NCBI GenBank assembly: GCA_010912705.1
Contig: POWB01000006.1
Span: 85,854 to 149,853, forward strand
Source of the DNA: Halochromatium sp.
GTDB taxonomy: Bacteria; Pseudomonadota; Gammaproteobacteria; Chromatiales; Chromatiaceae
Length of the DNA stretch: 64,000 nucleotides
Direction: 5' to 3'
Shown: positions 28,557 through 38,625 of the stretch, in pieces
How the letters are laid out: the number at the start of each line of letters is the position of its first letter
How positions within the stretch are numbered: position 1 is the first letter of the stretch
Made by a program: the position numbers and the translations under genes
The notes under the pieces: model-generated
What the model was told of the DNA's origin: nothing
Database searches by the model: none
Seen by the model: the letters and a program-made list of their open reading frames with translations, nothing else

Positions 28557-30380
28557 GTGCAATCCAATCTGGCCGATGGGCCTGACTCAACTCAAACCGC
28601 TCATGCTGGCTTGCGCGAGCCTGCTAGCTCCCCTCTTGCTCCTGAGGCACCGCTGCTGAGTGGCGCTGAGATCACGATCCAGGCGATGATCGACGAGGGC
28701 GTGGACTACGTGTTCGGCTATCCTGGTGGTGCCGTGCTGCATATCTACGATGCCCTGTTTCAGCGCGGCGATGCGATCAAGCACGTCCTGGTGCGCCACG
28801 AGCAAGGGGCTACGCATGCGGCCGATGGCTATGCGCGGGCGACCGGCAAATGCGGCGTCTGCCTGGTCACCTCCGGCCCTGGTGCCACCAACGCGGTGAC
28901 CGGCATTGCCACGGCCCATCTGGACTCGATCCCGATGGTGGTGATTACCGGTCAGGTGCCAACGCCCGTGATCGGCAGCGATGCCTTCCAGGAGGTCGAT
29001 ACGGTCGGCATCACGCGGCCCTGTGTGAAGCACAATTTTCTAGTCAAACGGCTCGAGGATCTCGCTACAACCATTCGGAAGGCCTTCTATATCGCCCAGT
29101 CCGGGCGGCCGGGGCCGGTGGTGGTCGACATCCCTAAGGATGTGACCGATCCGAACATCAAGATCCCCTACGTCTATCCGCGCGACCTCAGCATTCGCTC
29201 CTACAATCCGGCGAAGCGCGGCCATCTGGGCCAGATCCGCAAGGCCGTCGAGGCCATGCTCGATGCCAAGCGGCCGATCTTCTACACCGGCGGCGGTGCG
29301 ATCCTTGACGATGCCGCTGCACCGCTGACCGAGCTGGTGCGCGCACTCGGCTTCCCGATCACCAGCACCCTGATGGGGCTGGGTGCTTACCCGATGACCG
29401 ACAAGCAATTCGTCGGCATGCTCGGGATGCATGGCACCTACGAGGCCAACATGGCCATGCACGAGACCGATTGTCTGATCGCCATCGGCGCCCGCTTCGA
29501 TGATCGTGTCACTGGCAAGATCGAGCACTTCTGTCCGCATGCCGAGATCATCCATGTCGATGTCGACCCCTCGTCGATCTCGAAGAATGTGAAGGTGCAG
29601 GTGCCGATCGTGGGGCCGGTCGGCAGTGTCGTCACCGATATGCTCGGGGTGCTACGCGAGAGCGGAGGGCGGCCGGATCAGACCGCACTCGCGGCCTGGT
29701 GGAAGCAAATCGATGACTGGCGTGGCATCGACTGCATGCGCTACGACCGCTCGAGCCCGATGATCAAGCCGCAGTTCGCGGTCGAGACGCTCTATAAGGT
29801 GACCGATGGCGACCTCTATCTGACCTCGGATGTCGGTCAGCATCAGATGTTCGCAGCCCAATTTTATCCGTTCGACAAGCCGCGGCGCTGGATCAATTCG
29901 GGTGGACTCGGCACCATGGGCTTTGGTCTGCCAGCAGCGATGGGCGTGCAGCTTGCCTATCCGGATGCGCAGGTGGCCTGTATCTCGGGCGAGGCCAGCA
30001 TCCTGATGTGCATCCAGGAGATGGCGACGTGCAAGCAGTACAGCCTGCCGATCAAGGTCGTGCTGCTGAACAACGGCTACATGGGCATGGTCCGGCAATG
30101 GCAGGAGTTCTTCTACGAGAGTCGCTATGCGCATTCCTATGTCGACGCCCTGCCGGATTTCGTCGCGCTGGCGCAGAGCTTCGGCCATGTCGGCATGCGC
30201 GTCGAAAAGCCAGATCAATTAGAGGCGGCGATGCGTGAGGCCTTTGCGATGAAGGATCGCTTCGTCTTCCTCGATGTCATCGTCGACCCATCCGAGAATG
30301 TCTATCCGATGATTTGCGCGGGCAAGGGCCATCATGAGATGGAACTGCCGCCGACCATGTCCGAGCGGGAGCTGGCCTAG
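28557..30380 (+). CDS. ilvB: acetolactate synthase large subunit
   Basis: Thiamine-diphosphate enzyme, first shared step of Val/Leu/Ile synthesis, about 607 residues. The catalytic Glu is in HVLVRHEQGATHAADGYARA. The FAD-binding middle domain shows GAYPMTDKQFVGMLGMHGTY, and the ThDP motif runs from SGEASILMCIQE to LLNNGYMGMVRQW (the usual GDGS is GEAS here). GTG 28557 is chosen because GGAGG precedes it by 8 bases; ATG 28542 is an alternative. It leads the ilvB-ilvN-ilvC operon. Confidence 0.95.
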   Translation: MQSNLADGPDSTQTAHAGLREPASSPLAPEAPLLSGAEITIQAMIDEGVDYVFGYPGGAVLHIYDALFQRGDAIKHVLVRHEQGATHAADGYARATGKCGVCLVTSGPGATNAVTGIATAHLDSIPMVVITGQVPTPVIGSDAFQEVDTVGITRPCVKHNFLVKRLEDLATTIRKAFYIAQSGRPGPVVVDIPKDVTDPNIKIPYVYPRDLSIRSYNPAKRGHLGQIRKAVEAMLDAKRPIFYTGGGAILDDAAAPLTELVRALGFPITSTLMGLGAYPMTDKQFVGMLGMHGTYEANMAMHETDCLIAIGARFDDRVTGKIEHFCPHAEIIHVDVDPSSISKNVKVQVPIVGPVGSVVTDMLGVLRESGGRPDQTALAAWWKQIDDWRGIDCMRYDRSSPMIKPQFAVETLYKVTDGDLYLTSDVGQHQMFAAQFYPFDKPRRWINSGGLGTMGFGLPAAMGVQLAYPDAQVACISGEASILMCIQEMATCKQYSLPIKVVLLNNGYMGMVRQWQEFFYESRYAHSYVDALPDFVALAQSFGHVGMRVEKPDQLEAAMREAFAMKDRFVFLDVIVDPSENVYPMICAGKGHHEMELPPTMSERELA

Positions 30381-30395
30381 GGCCTGAGAACAGGT

Positions 30396-30887
30396 ATGAG
30401 ACACATCATTTCGATGCTGGTTGAGAACGAGTCGGGTGCGCTGTCGCGCATTGCTGGCCTATTCTCGGCCCGCGGCTACAACATCGAATCCCTCACCGTC
30501 GCGCCGACCGATGAGCCGTCGCTCTCACGCATGACCCTGGTCACGCGCGGCAACGACGACATCGTCGAGCAGATCAAGAAGCAGCTGAATAAGCTCATTG
30601 ATGTGGTGAAGCTCCAGGATCTCTCCGAGGGCGAGCACATCGAGCGCGAGATGATGCTGATCAAGCTCAAGGCGGCGGGGCCGGATCGGGAGGAGCTCAA
30701 GCGCCTCACCGAGATCTTCCGCGCCAAGATCATCGATGTGACTGAGGCAAGCTACATCGTTGAGCTCACCGGCGCCTCGCGCAAGCTCGATGCCTTCATC
30801 GAGGCGGTGCCCGAGGGGCTGATCACTGAGGTGGTGCGCTCCGGTCCGACCGGCATCCTGCGCGGCGCCAAGGGCTTAACACTCTAA
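30396..30887 (+). CDS. ilvN: acetolactate synthase small regulatory subunit
   Basis: A 163-residue regulatory subunit that activates the large subunit and gives feedback inhibition by valine. An N-terminal ACT domain starts MRHIISMLVENESGALSRIA with GLFSARGYNIESLTVAPTDE, the valine-binding face. A second ACT-like half follows (EREMMLIKLKAA...). It begins 15 bases after ilvB and ends 21 bases before ilvC, so the three are one operon. The size corresponds to the IlvH/IlvN long form. Confidence 0.96.
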   Translation: MRHIISMLVENESGALSRIAGLFSARGYNIESLTVAPTDEPSLSRMTLVTRGNDDIVEQIKKQLNKLIDVVKLQDLSEGEHIEREMMLIKLKAAGPDREELKRLTEIFRAKIIDVTEASYIVELTGASRKLDAFIEAVPEGLITEVVRSGPTGILRGAKGLTL

Positions 30888-31931
<1,044 letters not shown>

Positions 31932-31950
31932 TCGCTAGTCTGCCCAAACG

Positions 31951-32061
31951 GCTCGCGCAGAGACGCAGAGGCGCAAAGGAAGAAAGAACTTGCTCGGTGT
32001 TCCCAGTGCGCTTCTCTTGTCCTTCTCTTCTTCTCTGCGCCTTTGCATCTCTGCGCGAGAT
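31951..32061. repeat. imperfect long inverted repeat, REP-like, between convergent genes
   Basis: Two arms of about 38 bases face each other. The left (31951-31990) contains GCGCAGAGACGCAGAGGCGC; the right (32023-32061), read on the other strand, contains GCGCAGAGATGCAAAGGCGC. The spacer is about 35 bases. The CGCAGAGGCGCAAAGG type of sequence is a dispersed repeat family in many environmental bacteria. Lying between ilvC and an opposing operon it could form a large hairpin and end transcription from both sides. Confidence 0.8.
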
Positions 32062-32108
32062 CTCTTTTTCTTATGACATCTACGCGACTTCGCGTGAGAT
32101 TTATAAAG

Positions 32109-32609
32109 TTATAACTCGAGAACGGTCGCCATGACGTCGTAGAAGAGATCCAACCAGGGCTCAGTGGAGCTGAAATGGCGCGTATGCGGGGCGCCACTGA
32201 GGCTCTCGCGGACCGCAATATAGCTCAGTTGGCTCGAGAAGCTGTGCTCAACCGCAAAGGTTCGGTGCCCACCTGGCATCTTCAGACGCAGCCCATGCGG
32301 CAGTTCTTGACCCCCGAGATAGCCTTCTAGGAGGCTCAGGGCACGATCATCCCGGCGATCGAAATCATCGGGCCAGATCCGTTTCATGGCATCGACCCGT
32401 AAGGGTTGGTCTTTGATCTCATCAAAGGCCTTGAGTAGCGGCTTGGCAGCCTCGTGGCGTTCGACTGCCAGACGCTCGTGCTCATCTTTCTGCTGCTCTT
32501 GCGCTTGCGTCCGGTTGCCGGACTTTGCACGGATCTTGCTGAGCGTATCCTTCATCGACTGTGCTTCTGTATCAGGAATCTGCCTCTGGCTTGGCGAGGC
32601 TGTTGACAT
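32109..32609 (-). CDS. unknown protein, last gene of the octaheme-cytochrome operon
   Basis: A 166-residue soluble protein without signal peptide or heme motif. I do not recognise it. The N-terminal 60 residues are charged and helical (TQAQEQQKDEHERLAVERHE); the C-terminal half looks globular (LPHGLRLKMPGGHRTFAVEH). Its ATG lies directly after the stop codon of the cytochrome b gene, with no gap, so translation is probably coupled. A role in making or regulating the cytochrome complex is inferred from position only. A later start at MKDTLSKIR is possible. Confidence 0.7.
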   Translation of the reverse strand: MSTASPSQRQIPDTEAQSMKDTLSKIRAKSGNRTQAQEQQKDEHERLAVERHEAAKPLLKAFDEIKDQPLRVDAMKRIWPDDFDRRDDRALSLLEGYLGGQELPHGLRLKMPGGHRTFAVEHSFSSQLSYIAVRESLSGAPHTRHFSSTEPWLDLFYDVMATVLEL

Positions 32610-33263
32610 TCAGCGAATCTGCTCCGGCTCATCCTTACGCAGATAGGCCTCTTCTTCCGGCGTCAGATCCACCTCGTCGAAGCCGGTAATCATTGGCATT
32701 ACATGCTCACGAAAGGAATGGCCAGTGGTGAGCATGTAGACGTGGACGAAGACGAAGGTGAGGATCGCGAAGGCGGCTGCCGTATGCACCAATGCAACGC
32801 CCTCGAGCCAGGCGGGGGCGTTGGGGATGTTACGCCAGGCGAAGTAGAACAGATAGGCGAGGCCGCTGATCCAGATCGCTGGGAACAGTACGATCTTGAG
32901 CATCAGGTAGGCCAGTGCCTGCAGCGGGTTGTGCTTGCGCCAATAGGCCTTGCGGTAGGGATGGCGCTCGCCTTTGAAGATGCCGTAGCTGTAATAGCGC
33001 AGCACGCCCCACATTCCGGTGATGGTCGGGATGAAGTGCCGCCAGGTGCGGGTGGTGAAGAGCCAGAAGATACTGAAGGCCCAGAGCAGTAGCAACGCCA
33101 GCGCGGCACCGGTGTGCCAGGTGACGGCGGTCTCGAAGCTGACTAAGCTGTGGAATCCGTGCAGGCCGAAACCGGTGATCAGCAGGATGAGGATCAGCAG
33201 CATCTGCGACCAGTGCCAGAAGCGCTCGAAACCGCTAAAGATCTTGACTTGATGTAGGGCCAT
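32610..33263 (-). CDS. cytochrome b subunit of a respiratory oxidoreductase
   Basis: A 217-residue membrane protein with four to five TM helices and spaced histidines for b hemes: GFERFWHWSQ in the first helix, VTWHTGAAL in the second, LVHTAAAF and VFVHVYMLTTGHSF near the end. The pattern resembles the cytochrome b subunits of formate dehydrogenase and thiosulfate reductase. Its start overlaps the stop of the octaheme cytochrome gene (ATGA), so it is the likely membrane anchor and quinone-linked partner of that protein. Confidence 0.9.
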   Translation of the reverse strand: MALHQVKIFSGFERFWHWSQMLLILILLITGFGLHGFHSLVSFETAVTWHTGAALALLLLWAFSIFWLFTTRTWRHFIPTITGMWGVLRYYSYGIFKGERHPYRKAYWRKHNPLQALAYLMLKIVLFPAIWISGLAYLFYFAWRNIPNAPAWLEGVALVHTAAAFAILTFVFVHVYMLTTGHSFREHVMPMITGFDEVDLTPEEEAYLRKDEPEQIR

Positions 33264-34945
33264 CAGTGGTGGCTCCCCTTGGGCGAGAAGAAGCGAATAC
33301 CGGCATGAATCAGGATGCCGCCGAGGGTGCCGGCGACGATCAGGGTGCCGATGATGTCGAGCCAGCGGTTACGATCGCGACCCGGGAGATAAACGCCCTT
33401 GACCTCGGCGAGGCGGCTATCCTTGGGCGTATGGCAATCGCCACAGGCCAGCGCCTGCTCCTTAGGCGTGACCATGTGCGTGATCGGCCACCAGGAGAGG
33501 GTCTCGATGAAGCCGTATTCGCCAGAATAGTTGAGTCCGAAGTCGGCCATCCCCTTCTCGATGGCGGCGCCCATATCGTAGTTGCCCCAGTAGGCGGCAT
33601 CGTCTTCACCCCAGAGATGGGTATAGACCAGGGTGCCATTGCCCTTATCGTAGGGCTGCCAGGTATGCATGCGCTTAAAGGGCCAGATGCGTGAGCGCTC
33701 ATCCTCGCGCGAGCCGCTGAAGCCGTTGATCTCGATCGATTCGGCGTTGGGGTCAAAGGTCGTGTCGATGGTGGTATAGACCATCTGGCCATCGAACCAG
33801 TCGTACTCGGGGATGATGTTCTCGTCGTAGACGAAGTCGCCCTTGATCGACTTGTAGGTGTAGCGGTGGCCGCCGTTACCCTGGATATAGCCCTCTTCGT
33901 GGTAGCCCTCGCCGTCGCGGGTCCTGCCGGCGGTCCGCCAATCCCAATCGATCACGGTGGCGACGCCGCCACGGGCGAATTCGGGGATATGGCAGGTCTG
34001 GCAGGCGATGCTTTGTACGTGGTCGTTGAGCTTGAAGCCAGCCAGCGAGTCGACCGGGTGGGGTGCCAGCCCGTGGCAGGATTCACAGGTGGCGACATCG
34101 GTGCGTTGGCCGGGGAGTCCAGTGCCCTCGGTGTCCTTGGAGACGATCTGATAGCGGCTGCCGGCCCAGACATGCTTGTTGGTCACATGGCAGGCGGTGC
34201 AGGCGAAGTTGAGCCCATCGACGCCCATGTGCACATCAAGCGAGCGGGGTGGCTGCTTCAGCGCGGTCGAGAGGTCGCCATGCTTGACGTTGTCACCACC
34301 GCCGCCGTTGAAATGGCAGGCGCCACAGTTGGCACGCTGGGGTAGGTCGACACTCTGCGCGGCAGCAGCGAGGTCGATCGGCGGTTTGCCTTCAAACATC
34401 ACCGAGCAGGCCGGGCTGCCCTCAGAATTGGGCGTCTTATAATAGGTGCCGGTGGTCTCGTGGCAGACCAAGCAGTCGATCTTGGTCTCATCGGTGAAGT
34501 CGAAGCTCTCGTCTTTCCAGCCGTAGCCGGCGTGGCACTGGGCGCACATGCCCTCGTTGCCGCGGGAGTTGGTGCAGAAATTGTTGATCAGGTAGCGCTT
34601 GCCGAGCTGCTGGCCGGTGTTCGGATCTTGATACGACCAGGTCCAATGAATATTCTTCATGAAGTGTTGGCCAGTCTCGGTATGACAACTGAGACAAGCC
34701 TGGGTGACCTGCGAGCCGGTCTCGAACGGCCCCTTGAGTTCATCGAACTTGGTGTGGTCGGCGGTACCGCCTTGCAATGGACCTGAGATCTGGGGTGGCG
34801 GTGCGCTTGTGGCTGGTGGCGTTGGCCAGCTCCCGGCGTCGGCGTTGGCCAGCTGGACAACCGCGCTGAAGGGGCCTGCGAGTAGGCATGCCAAGGCGTA
34901 TCGGCCGATGATTCGCAGAGGCGAAAGGCGATGGTGACCACGCAT
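33263..34945 (-). CDS. otr: octaheme c-type cytochrome, tetrathionate reductase (Otr) family
   Basis: A 560-residue periplasmic multiheme protein. Eight heme sites are visible in order: CLSCH (near residue 84), CAQCH, CLVCH, CGACH, CTACH, CESCH, CQTCH and CGDCH. The N-terminus has a signal-like segment (YALACLLAGPFSAVVQLANA) and the C-terminus a membrane helix (IGTLIVAGTLGGILIHAGIR). Otr of Shewanella reduces tetrathionate and also nitrite and hydroxylamine in vitro, so the true substrate is open. ATG 34945 is chosen for the AGGAGAG upstream. The following cytochrome b gene overlaps by 4 bases. Confidence 0.93.
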   Translation of the reverse strand: MRGHHRLSPLRIIGRYALACLLAGPFSAVVQLANADAGSWPTPPATSAPPPQISGPLQGGTADHTKFDELKGPFETGSQVTQACLSCHTETGQHFMKNIHWTWSYQDPNTGQQLGKRYLINNFCTNSRGNEGMCAQCHAGYGWKDESFDFTDETKIDCLVCHETTGTYYKTPNSEGSPACSVMFEGKPPIDLAAAAQSVDLPQRANCGACHFNGGGGDNVKHGDLSTALKQPPRSLDVHMGVDGLNFACTACHVTNKHVWAGSRYQIVSKDTEGTGLPGQRTDVATCESCHGLAPHPVDSLAGFKLNDHVQSIACQTCHIPEFARGGVATVIDWDWRTAGRTRDGEGYHEEGYIQGNGGHRYTYKSIKGDFVYDENIIPEYDWFDGQMVYTTIDTTFDPNAESIEINGFSGSREDERSRIWPFKRMHTWQPYDKGNGTLVYTHLWGEDDAAYWGNYDMGAAIEKGMADFGLNYSGEYGFIETLSWWPITHMVTPKEQALACGDCHTPKDSRLAEVKGVYLPGRDRNRWLDIIGTLIVAGTLGGILIHAGIRFFSPKGSHH

Positions 34946-35143
34946 GGTTGGCTCTCCTATCAGTGATCGGTCGGACAAGCCCTGCATTTGGGGCTGGTAC
35001 TGAATCACTAAGCATGCGGTGCAGCCGGCATCTCGTCCCTGATATGGCGCAAGAGACTGACGTGATGGCTCATTGATCTGCGCCAGATAAACCGCGCCTG
35101 TTGTAAGGTTGTGCGTGCTATCGCTCGTCTTAGTCTCATCTAG

Positions 35144-35161
35144 GGGCTCATCCTTGAGCCC
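35144..35161. terminator. 7-bp perfect hairpin between the otr operon and the SCP-2 gene
   Basis: GGGCTCA-TCCT-TGAGCCC forms a perfect 7-pair stem with a 4-base loop, about 44 bases past the stop of the SCP-2 gene (minus strand). No run of U follows, so a factor-independent terminator is only possible. Confidence 0.4.
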
Positions 35162-35204
35162 GAGAGGTGCTGAGCCGCGGTTGGCGCAGCGCAGCAGCGC
35201 TAGA

Positions 35205-35618
35205 TCAACCGAGCTCGTCGGTGCCGATTTGCTTCATCAGGTTGAAGCTCTTGACGAAAGGTCCGGCCATGCGCGGGTCCTTGATCATTGCGCCGTAATC
35301 ACCGGTCTTGAATTTGAGCTTGCCAGTGGCGTAGGCAGTACCCATGCCGACCATGCCAATGCCCTTCTCGACCCATTTCAGCCAGTCCTTCATGTCGGCG
35401 CGCATGTCCCAATCTGGACTCTCGCCAGACCAATCGCCGGCGCGGACGCAGACGCCGTTCTCGACCACGAAAACACCTCGTGGGTCAGTCTCATCCTTGA
35501 ATCCACAGGTGATGATGGAGTTAAAGCCGATCTCAGCGAGCTTACCGCTGACCTCAGGGTCGTTATTCCAGCCGTCTTTGAGCTGGTTCATCCAATCCGC
35601 GGAAAAGAGTTTGGCCAT
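35205..35618 (-). CDS. SCP-2 sterol-transfer-like protein
   Basis: A 137-residue soluble protein resembling the SCP-2 lipid-binding fold: MAKLFSADWMNQLKDGWNND at the start and YATGKLKFKTGDYGAMIKDP at the end, the latter typical of SCP-2 domains. Members bind hydrophobic ligands. I associate this subgroup with sulfur-oxidising gammaproteobacteria; that is from memory and not testable here. It is transcribed in the same direction as the otr operon and lies 260 bases upstream of it with its own start region. Confidence 0.78.
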   Translation of the reverse strand: MAKLFSADWMNQLKDGWNNDPEVSGKLAEIGFNSIITCGFKDETDPRGVFVVENGVCVRAGDWSGESPDWDMRADMKDWLKWVEKGIGMVGMGTAYATGKLKFKTGDYGAMIKDPRMAGPFVKSFNLMKQIGTDELG

Positions 35619-35808
35619 GATTGAGTGTCCTCCGTTGTTCGGTGTCTGGGGGCGGCGTTCTTGGGTTGACAGAAGCTGAGCCGAGGTTGTGGCGAGGTTC
35701 GGCTCGACCTCAATGCTGCAGACTCATACCTCGCTCGCCCGGATTCTACCAGCAAGCAGGCTCGGGTTGGGGTAATCCTCAAGCCTTGCGATGTCTTCGT
35801 TGGTACCT

Positions 35809-37347
35809 TCAGCCGACGTCAAGGGTGATGCCGGCGGCGGTGAGACGCGCTGCCTCTTCCTCAAATTCCAACCGCGTGAGCGGATGGTCGTCGAGCCAGT
35901 TGGCGGGAAAACGCAGCCGCAGCGTCTCACCATCAGCCGCGACCTGGGGCTTGGGCTCGGCGCTCGCTGAGCGACCACGATGCATCAGCACGGCGAGCCG
36001 AAGCAAGATACTGAGCCGGCGCCCGCACTCGCGCGCTGGGCGCGGCAGCGCCATGAAGACATCGATTGGAAACTTGCGCCGATGACCCAAGACGAGGGCG
36101 GCGAGGGCGTCTTGCTCTTGGCGGGTAAAGCCCGAGAGATCAGCATTGCGCAGGAGATAGGCACCATGCTTCTGGTACTGACTATGGGAGACAGCGAGCC
36201 CGATCTCATGGAGGTCAGCGGCCCAGCCGAGCATCTTTGGATAATTATCCTGGTCGAGCGCCCAAGACTCGCGTAACTGCTCGTAGAGGTCGAGCGCGGT
36301 GGCGCGCACGCGTCCGGCGTGCTCCAGGTCGGTATCGAAGCGGCGGCAGAGGGTTGCGACGGTGCGCTCACGCACATCCTCGTGGTGGACACGTCCAACC
36401 ATCTCGTAGATCAGGCCTTCTCTGAGTGCCTCATCTGAGGCCCGCATCCTTTCGATCGCCAGGTTTTGGAAGACCGCCCGCAACACCGCTACGCCGCCAG
36501 CGAAGACCGGTCGGCGCTCGTCGCTGAGCCCCTTGAGGGCGAGCGCGGAGACCTTGCCGCAGTCGATCATTGCCGTGCGCAGCTTGCTGAGTGCCTCAGC
36601 GGTGATGCCGTCGTCGCTCCAGCCCTCGGCCGCGATCACCGCTGCGATGGCCTTGATGGTGCCCGAGCTGCCAGTGGCCGTGGTCCAGCCGGATTGGCGA
36701 AACAGCTCGCGCACTGGGCGAATCTCGAGCGCGCAGGCAAGCTCGGCGCGGTCCATCTGCTTGGCGCTGATCTTGTCGTTGGCAAAGTAGCGCCGCGAGA
36801 TGCTGACACAGCCCATGTGTAGGCTCTCGCGCAGTGTGGCGCTAAAGCCTTGACCGACGATCAGCTCGGTGCTACCACCGCCGATATCGACTACCAGCCG
36901 TTTCTCGTCGCCGATGGCGAGTCCGTGTGCGACGCCGAGGTAGACCAGACGGGCCTCCTCGCGTCCGGCAATGACCTCAATCGGGTGCTGCAGTACCGCC
37001 TCGGCGGATTCGATAAAGCGCGTCTCTGGCCTGAGCTGACGCAGGGTATTGGTGCCGACGACACGAACATTGGCGGGGTCGACACCGCGCAGGCGTTGGC
37101 CAATGCGTTCCAGGCAGGCGAGGGCACGCTCGGCGACTTCGGGATCGAGATACTTGTCTTCGGTCAGCCCTTCGCCGAGGCGCACCATCTCCTTGTAGCG
37201 ATCGATCACTTGCAGGGTACCGCCGTCGACGCGTGCGACCAGCAGGTGGAAGGAGTTTGATCCCAGGTCTACGGCAGCGAAGCTGTCGGCCGGCGCAGAA
37301 GGCAGGCGGTCAGGGGGCGGGGCGACGGAGACGGCGGCGTCGGCCAT
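35809..37347 (-). CDS. ppx: exopolyphosphatase Ppx/GppA
   Basis: A 512-residue enzyme that removes phosphate from polyphosphate ends (or converts pppGpp to ppGpp). The ASKHA phosphate-1 motif is AAVDLGSNSFHLLVARV, followed by VVDIGGGSTELIVGQG. The C-terminal HD-like half shows LGWAADLHEIGLAVSHSQYQ and ALAALVLGHRRKFP. ATG 37347 is chosen because the motif follows closely and GAGGAT precedes it; the frame is open a little further. The Ppx versus GppA split needs alignment. Confidence 0.93.
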   Translation of the reverse strand: MADAAVSVAPPPDRLPSAPADSFAAVDLGSNSFHLLVARVDGGTLQVIDRYKEMVRLGEGLTEDKYLDPEVAERALACLERIGQRLRGVDPANVRVVGTNTLRQLRPETRFIESAEAVLQHPIEVIAGREEARLVYLGVAHGLAIGDEKRLVVDIGGGSTELIVGQGFSATLRESLHMGCVSISRRYFANDKISAKQMDRAELACALEIRPVRELFRQSGWTTATGSSGTIKAIAAVIAAEGWSDDGITAEALSKLRTAMIDCGKVSALALKGLSDERRPVFAGGVAVLRAVFQNLAIERMRASDEALREGLIYEMVGRVHHEDVRERTVATLCRRFDTDLEHAGRVRATALDLYEQLRESWALDQDNYPKMLGWAADLHEIGLAVSHSQYQKHGAYLLRNADLSGFTRQEQDALAALVLGHRRKFPIDVFMALPRPARECGRRLSILLRLAVLMHRGRSASAEPKPQVAADGETLRLRFPANWLDDHPLTRLEFEEEAARLTAAGITLDVG

Positions 37348-37433
37348 GCGATCCTCGGTAGCGTTAGCGGCATCGGCGCCAAAGTATAGTCGCCTTTGGC
37401 GTCGATGGGTTGCCGCAGAAGCAATCAAGCAGG

Positions 37434-38591
37434 CTAAAGCCAGCCTTTACGATGCAGGGCCCAGATCTGAGCGGCAACCAGTCCGACTAGGAAGATGACG
37501 AGGATGAGAAAGGACCAGGGGTCGTTCGCATCCGGGATGCCGGCAAGGTTGACGCCGAGGAGACCAGTGATGAAGGTCAGCGGCAGAAAGATTGCGGTGA
37601 TCACGGTCAGCGAAAACAGCCGACGCTCGGTCTTCTCGGTCGAGCGCTGCAGGATCTCGTCTTGGGTGATCTCGCCGATCTGTTGCGCCGCATCCAGTCC
37701 CTCGACATACTGAGTACACTGGTGCGCCACCTCGCGCACCATCGCCCGATCGCTGGCTTTCATCCAAGGGAGGGGACTGGCGGCCAGGCGTGCAAGGGCG
37801 CGGCGCTGGGGTCCCAGCGAGCGGCGCATCCAGATCATCACGCGGCGCAGATGAGCCAGCTCGGCGACTAGGTCTTCAGCCGGCTTGGCATCGCGAAGAC
37901 GGCCAATCTGGTGGCTTGCCTGAACCTGCTCGATGATCAGATCTTCCATGTTGGCGACCATCAGGTCGGCGAGGGTCGCGATCAGGCTGCTGGCGTTGGT
38001 GGGCCCGATACCTGCGTTGAGGTCGTGGCGAAGCTGCATCGGTGCACGGATATGCTCACGCCGGCAGCTGAGAATGCGTTGCCCGTCGCTCCAGAGGCGC
38101 AGTGCGATCATGTCAGTTGGCAAGGCGCCTGGAGCAAAGTTCAGCCCCTTGAGGATCAACAGCATGCCACCGTCGCGCTCTTCCAAGCGGGGGCTCACGC
38201 GGGCCGCCGTCAGTGCCTCCTGGGTCATGGCGTCCAGACCGCTATGCTCGCGTAACCAATGTCGCGCGTTGCTGTGTTTGGCGTCGATATGGACCCAAAT
38301 GCAGCCCTGACGCGAGCCCGCTGCCGAGCCTCCCACTGGCGAGTGCTCTGCATCCGGTCCGAGCAGCTCTGGCCCCGCACCAAGCTCCGGGGGTGGCTGG
38401 GAGCGCGGATCAGCCAAGGCCCAGAGCCCGTTGCCCTGTTCTGCGGTTGGCTCCAGGTTTTTCCAGGTCAGCGGTCTGCCGCCGCCGCGGCCATCGAGCT
38501 GGTAGGCGCAGATGAGCCCAAACCAATTCTGGTATCTGACCTTTCCTAACGGGCGTTGCGGTCGTCCGGTCCTGTTTTCGGTCGCTGTCAT
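37434..38591 (-). CDS. ZntB/CorA-family divalent metal transporter
   Basis: A 385-residue CorA-type protein: a long soluble N-terminal domain, a long helix (ILQRSTEKTERRLFSLTVIT) and two C-terminal TM helices. The signature after TM1 is GLLGVNLAGIP, that is G-V-N in place of the CorA G-M-N, as seen in ZntB-like zinc transporters. The start at 38591 fits the open frame. Cation preference cannot be read from sequence. It is 86 bases downstream of ppx in the opposite gene order on the same strand. Confidence 0.88.
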   Translation of the reverse strand: MTATENRTGRPQRPLGKVRYQNWFGLICAYQLDGRGGGRPLTWKNLEPTAEQGNGLWALADPRSQPPPELGAGPELLGPDAEHSPVGGSAAGSRQGCIWVHIDAKHSNARHWLREHSGLDAMTQEALTAARVSPRLEERDGGMLLILKGLNFAPGALPTDMIALRLWSDGQRILSCRREHIRAPMQLRHDLNAGIGPTNASSLIATLADLMVANMEDLIIEQVQASHQIGRLRDAKPAEDLVAELAHLRRVMIWMRRSLGPQRRALARLAASPLPWMKASDRAMVREVAHQCTQYVEGLDAAQQIGEITQDEILQRSTEKTERRLFSLTVITAIFLPLTFITGLLGVNLAGIPDANDPWSFLILVIFLVGLVAAQIWALHRKGWL

Positions 38592-38625
38592 GGGGTGCCC
38601 ATCAGCTGCTCATGGCCGTTGACGC

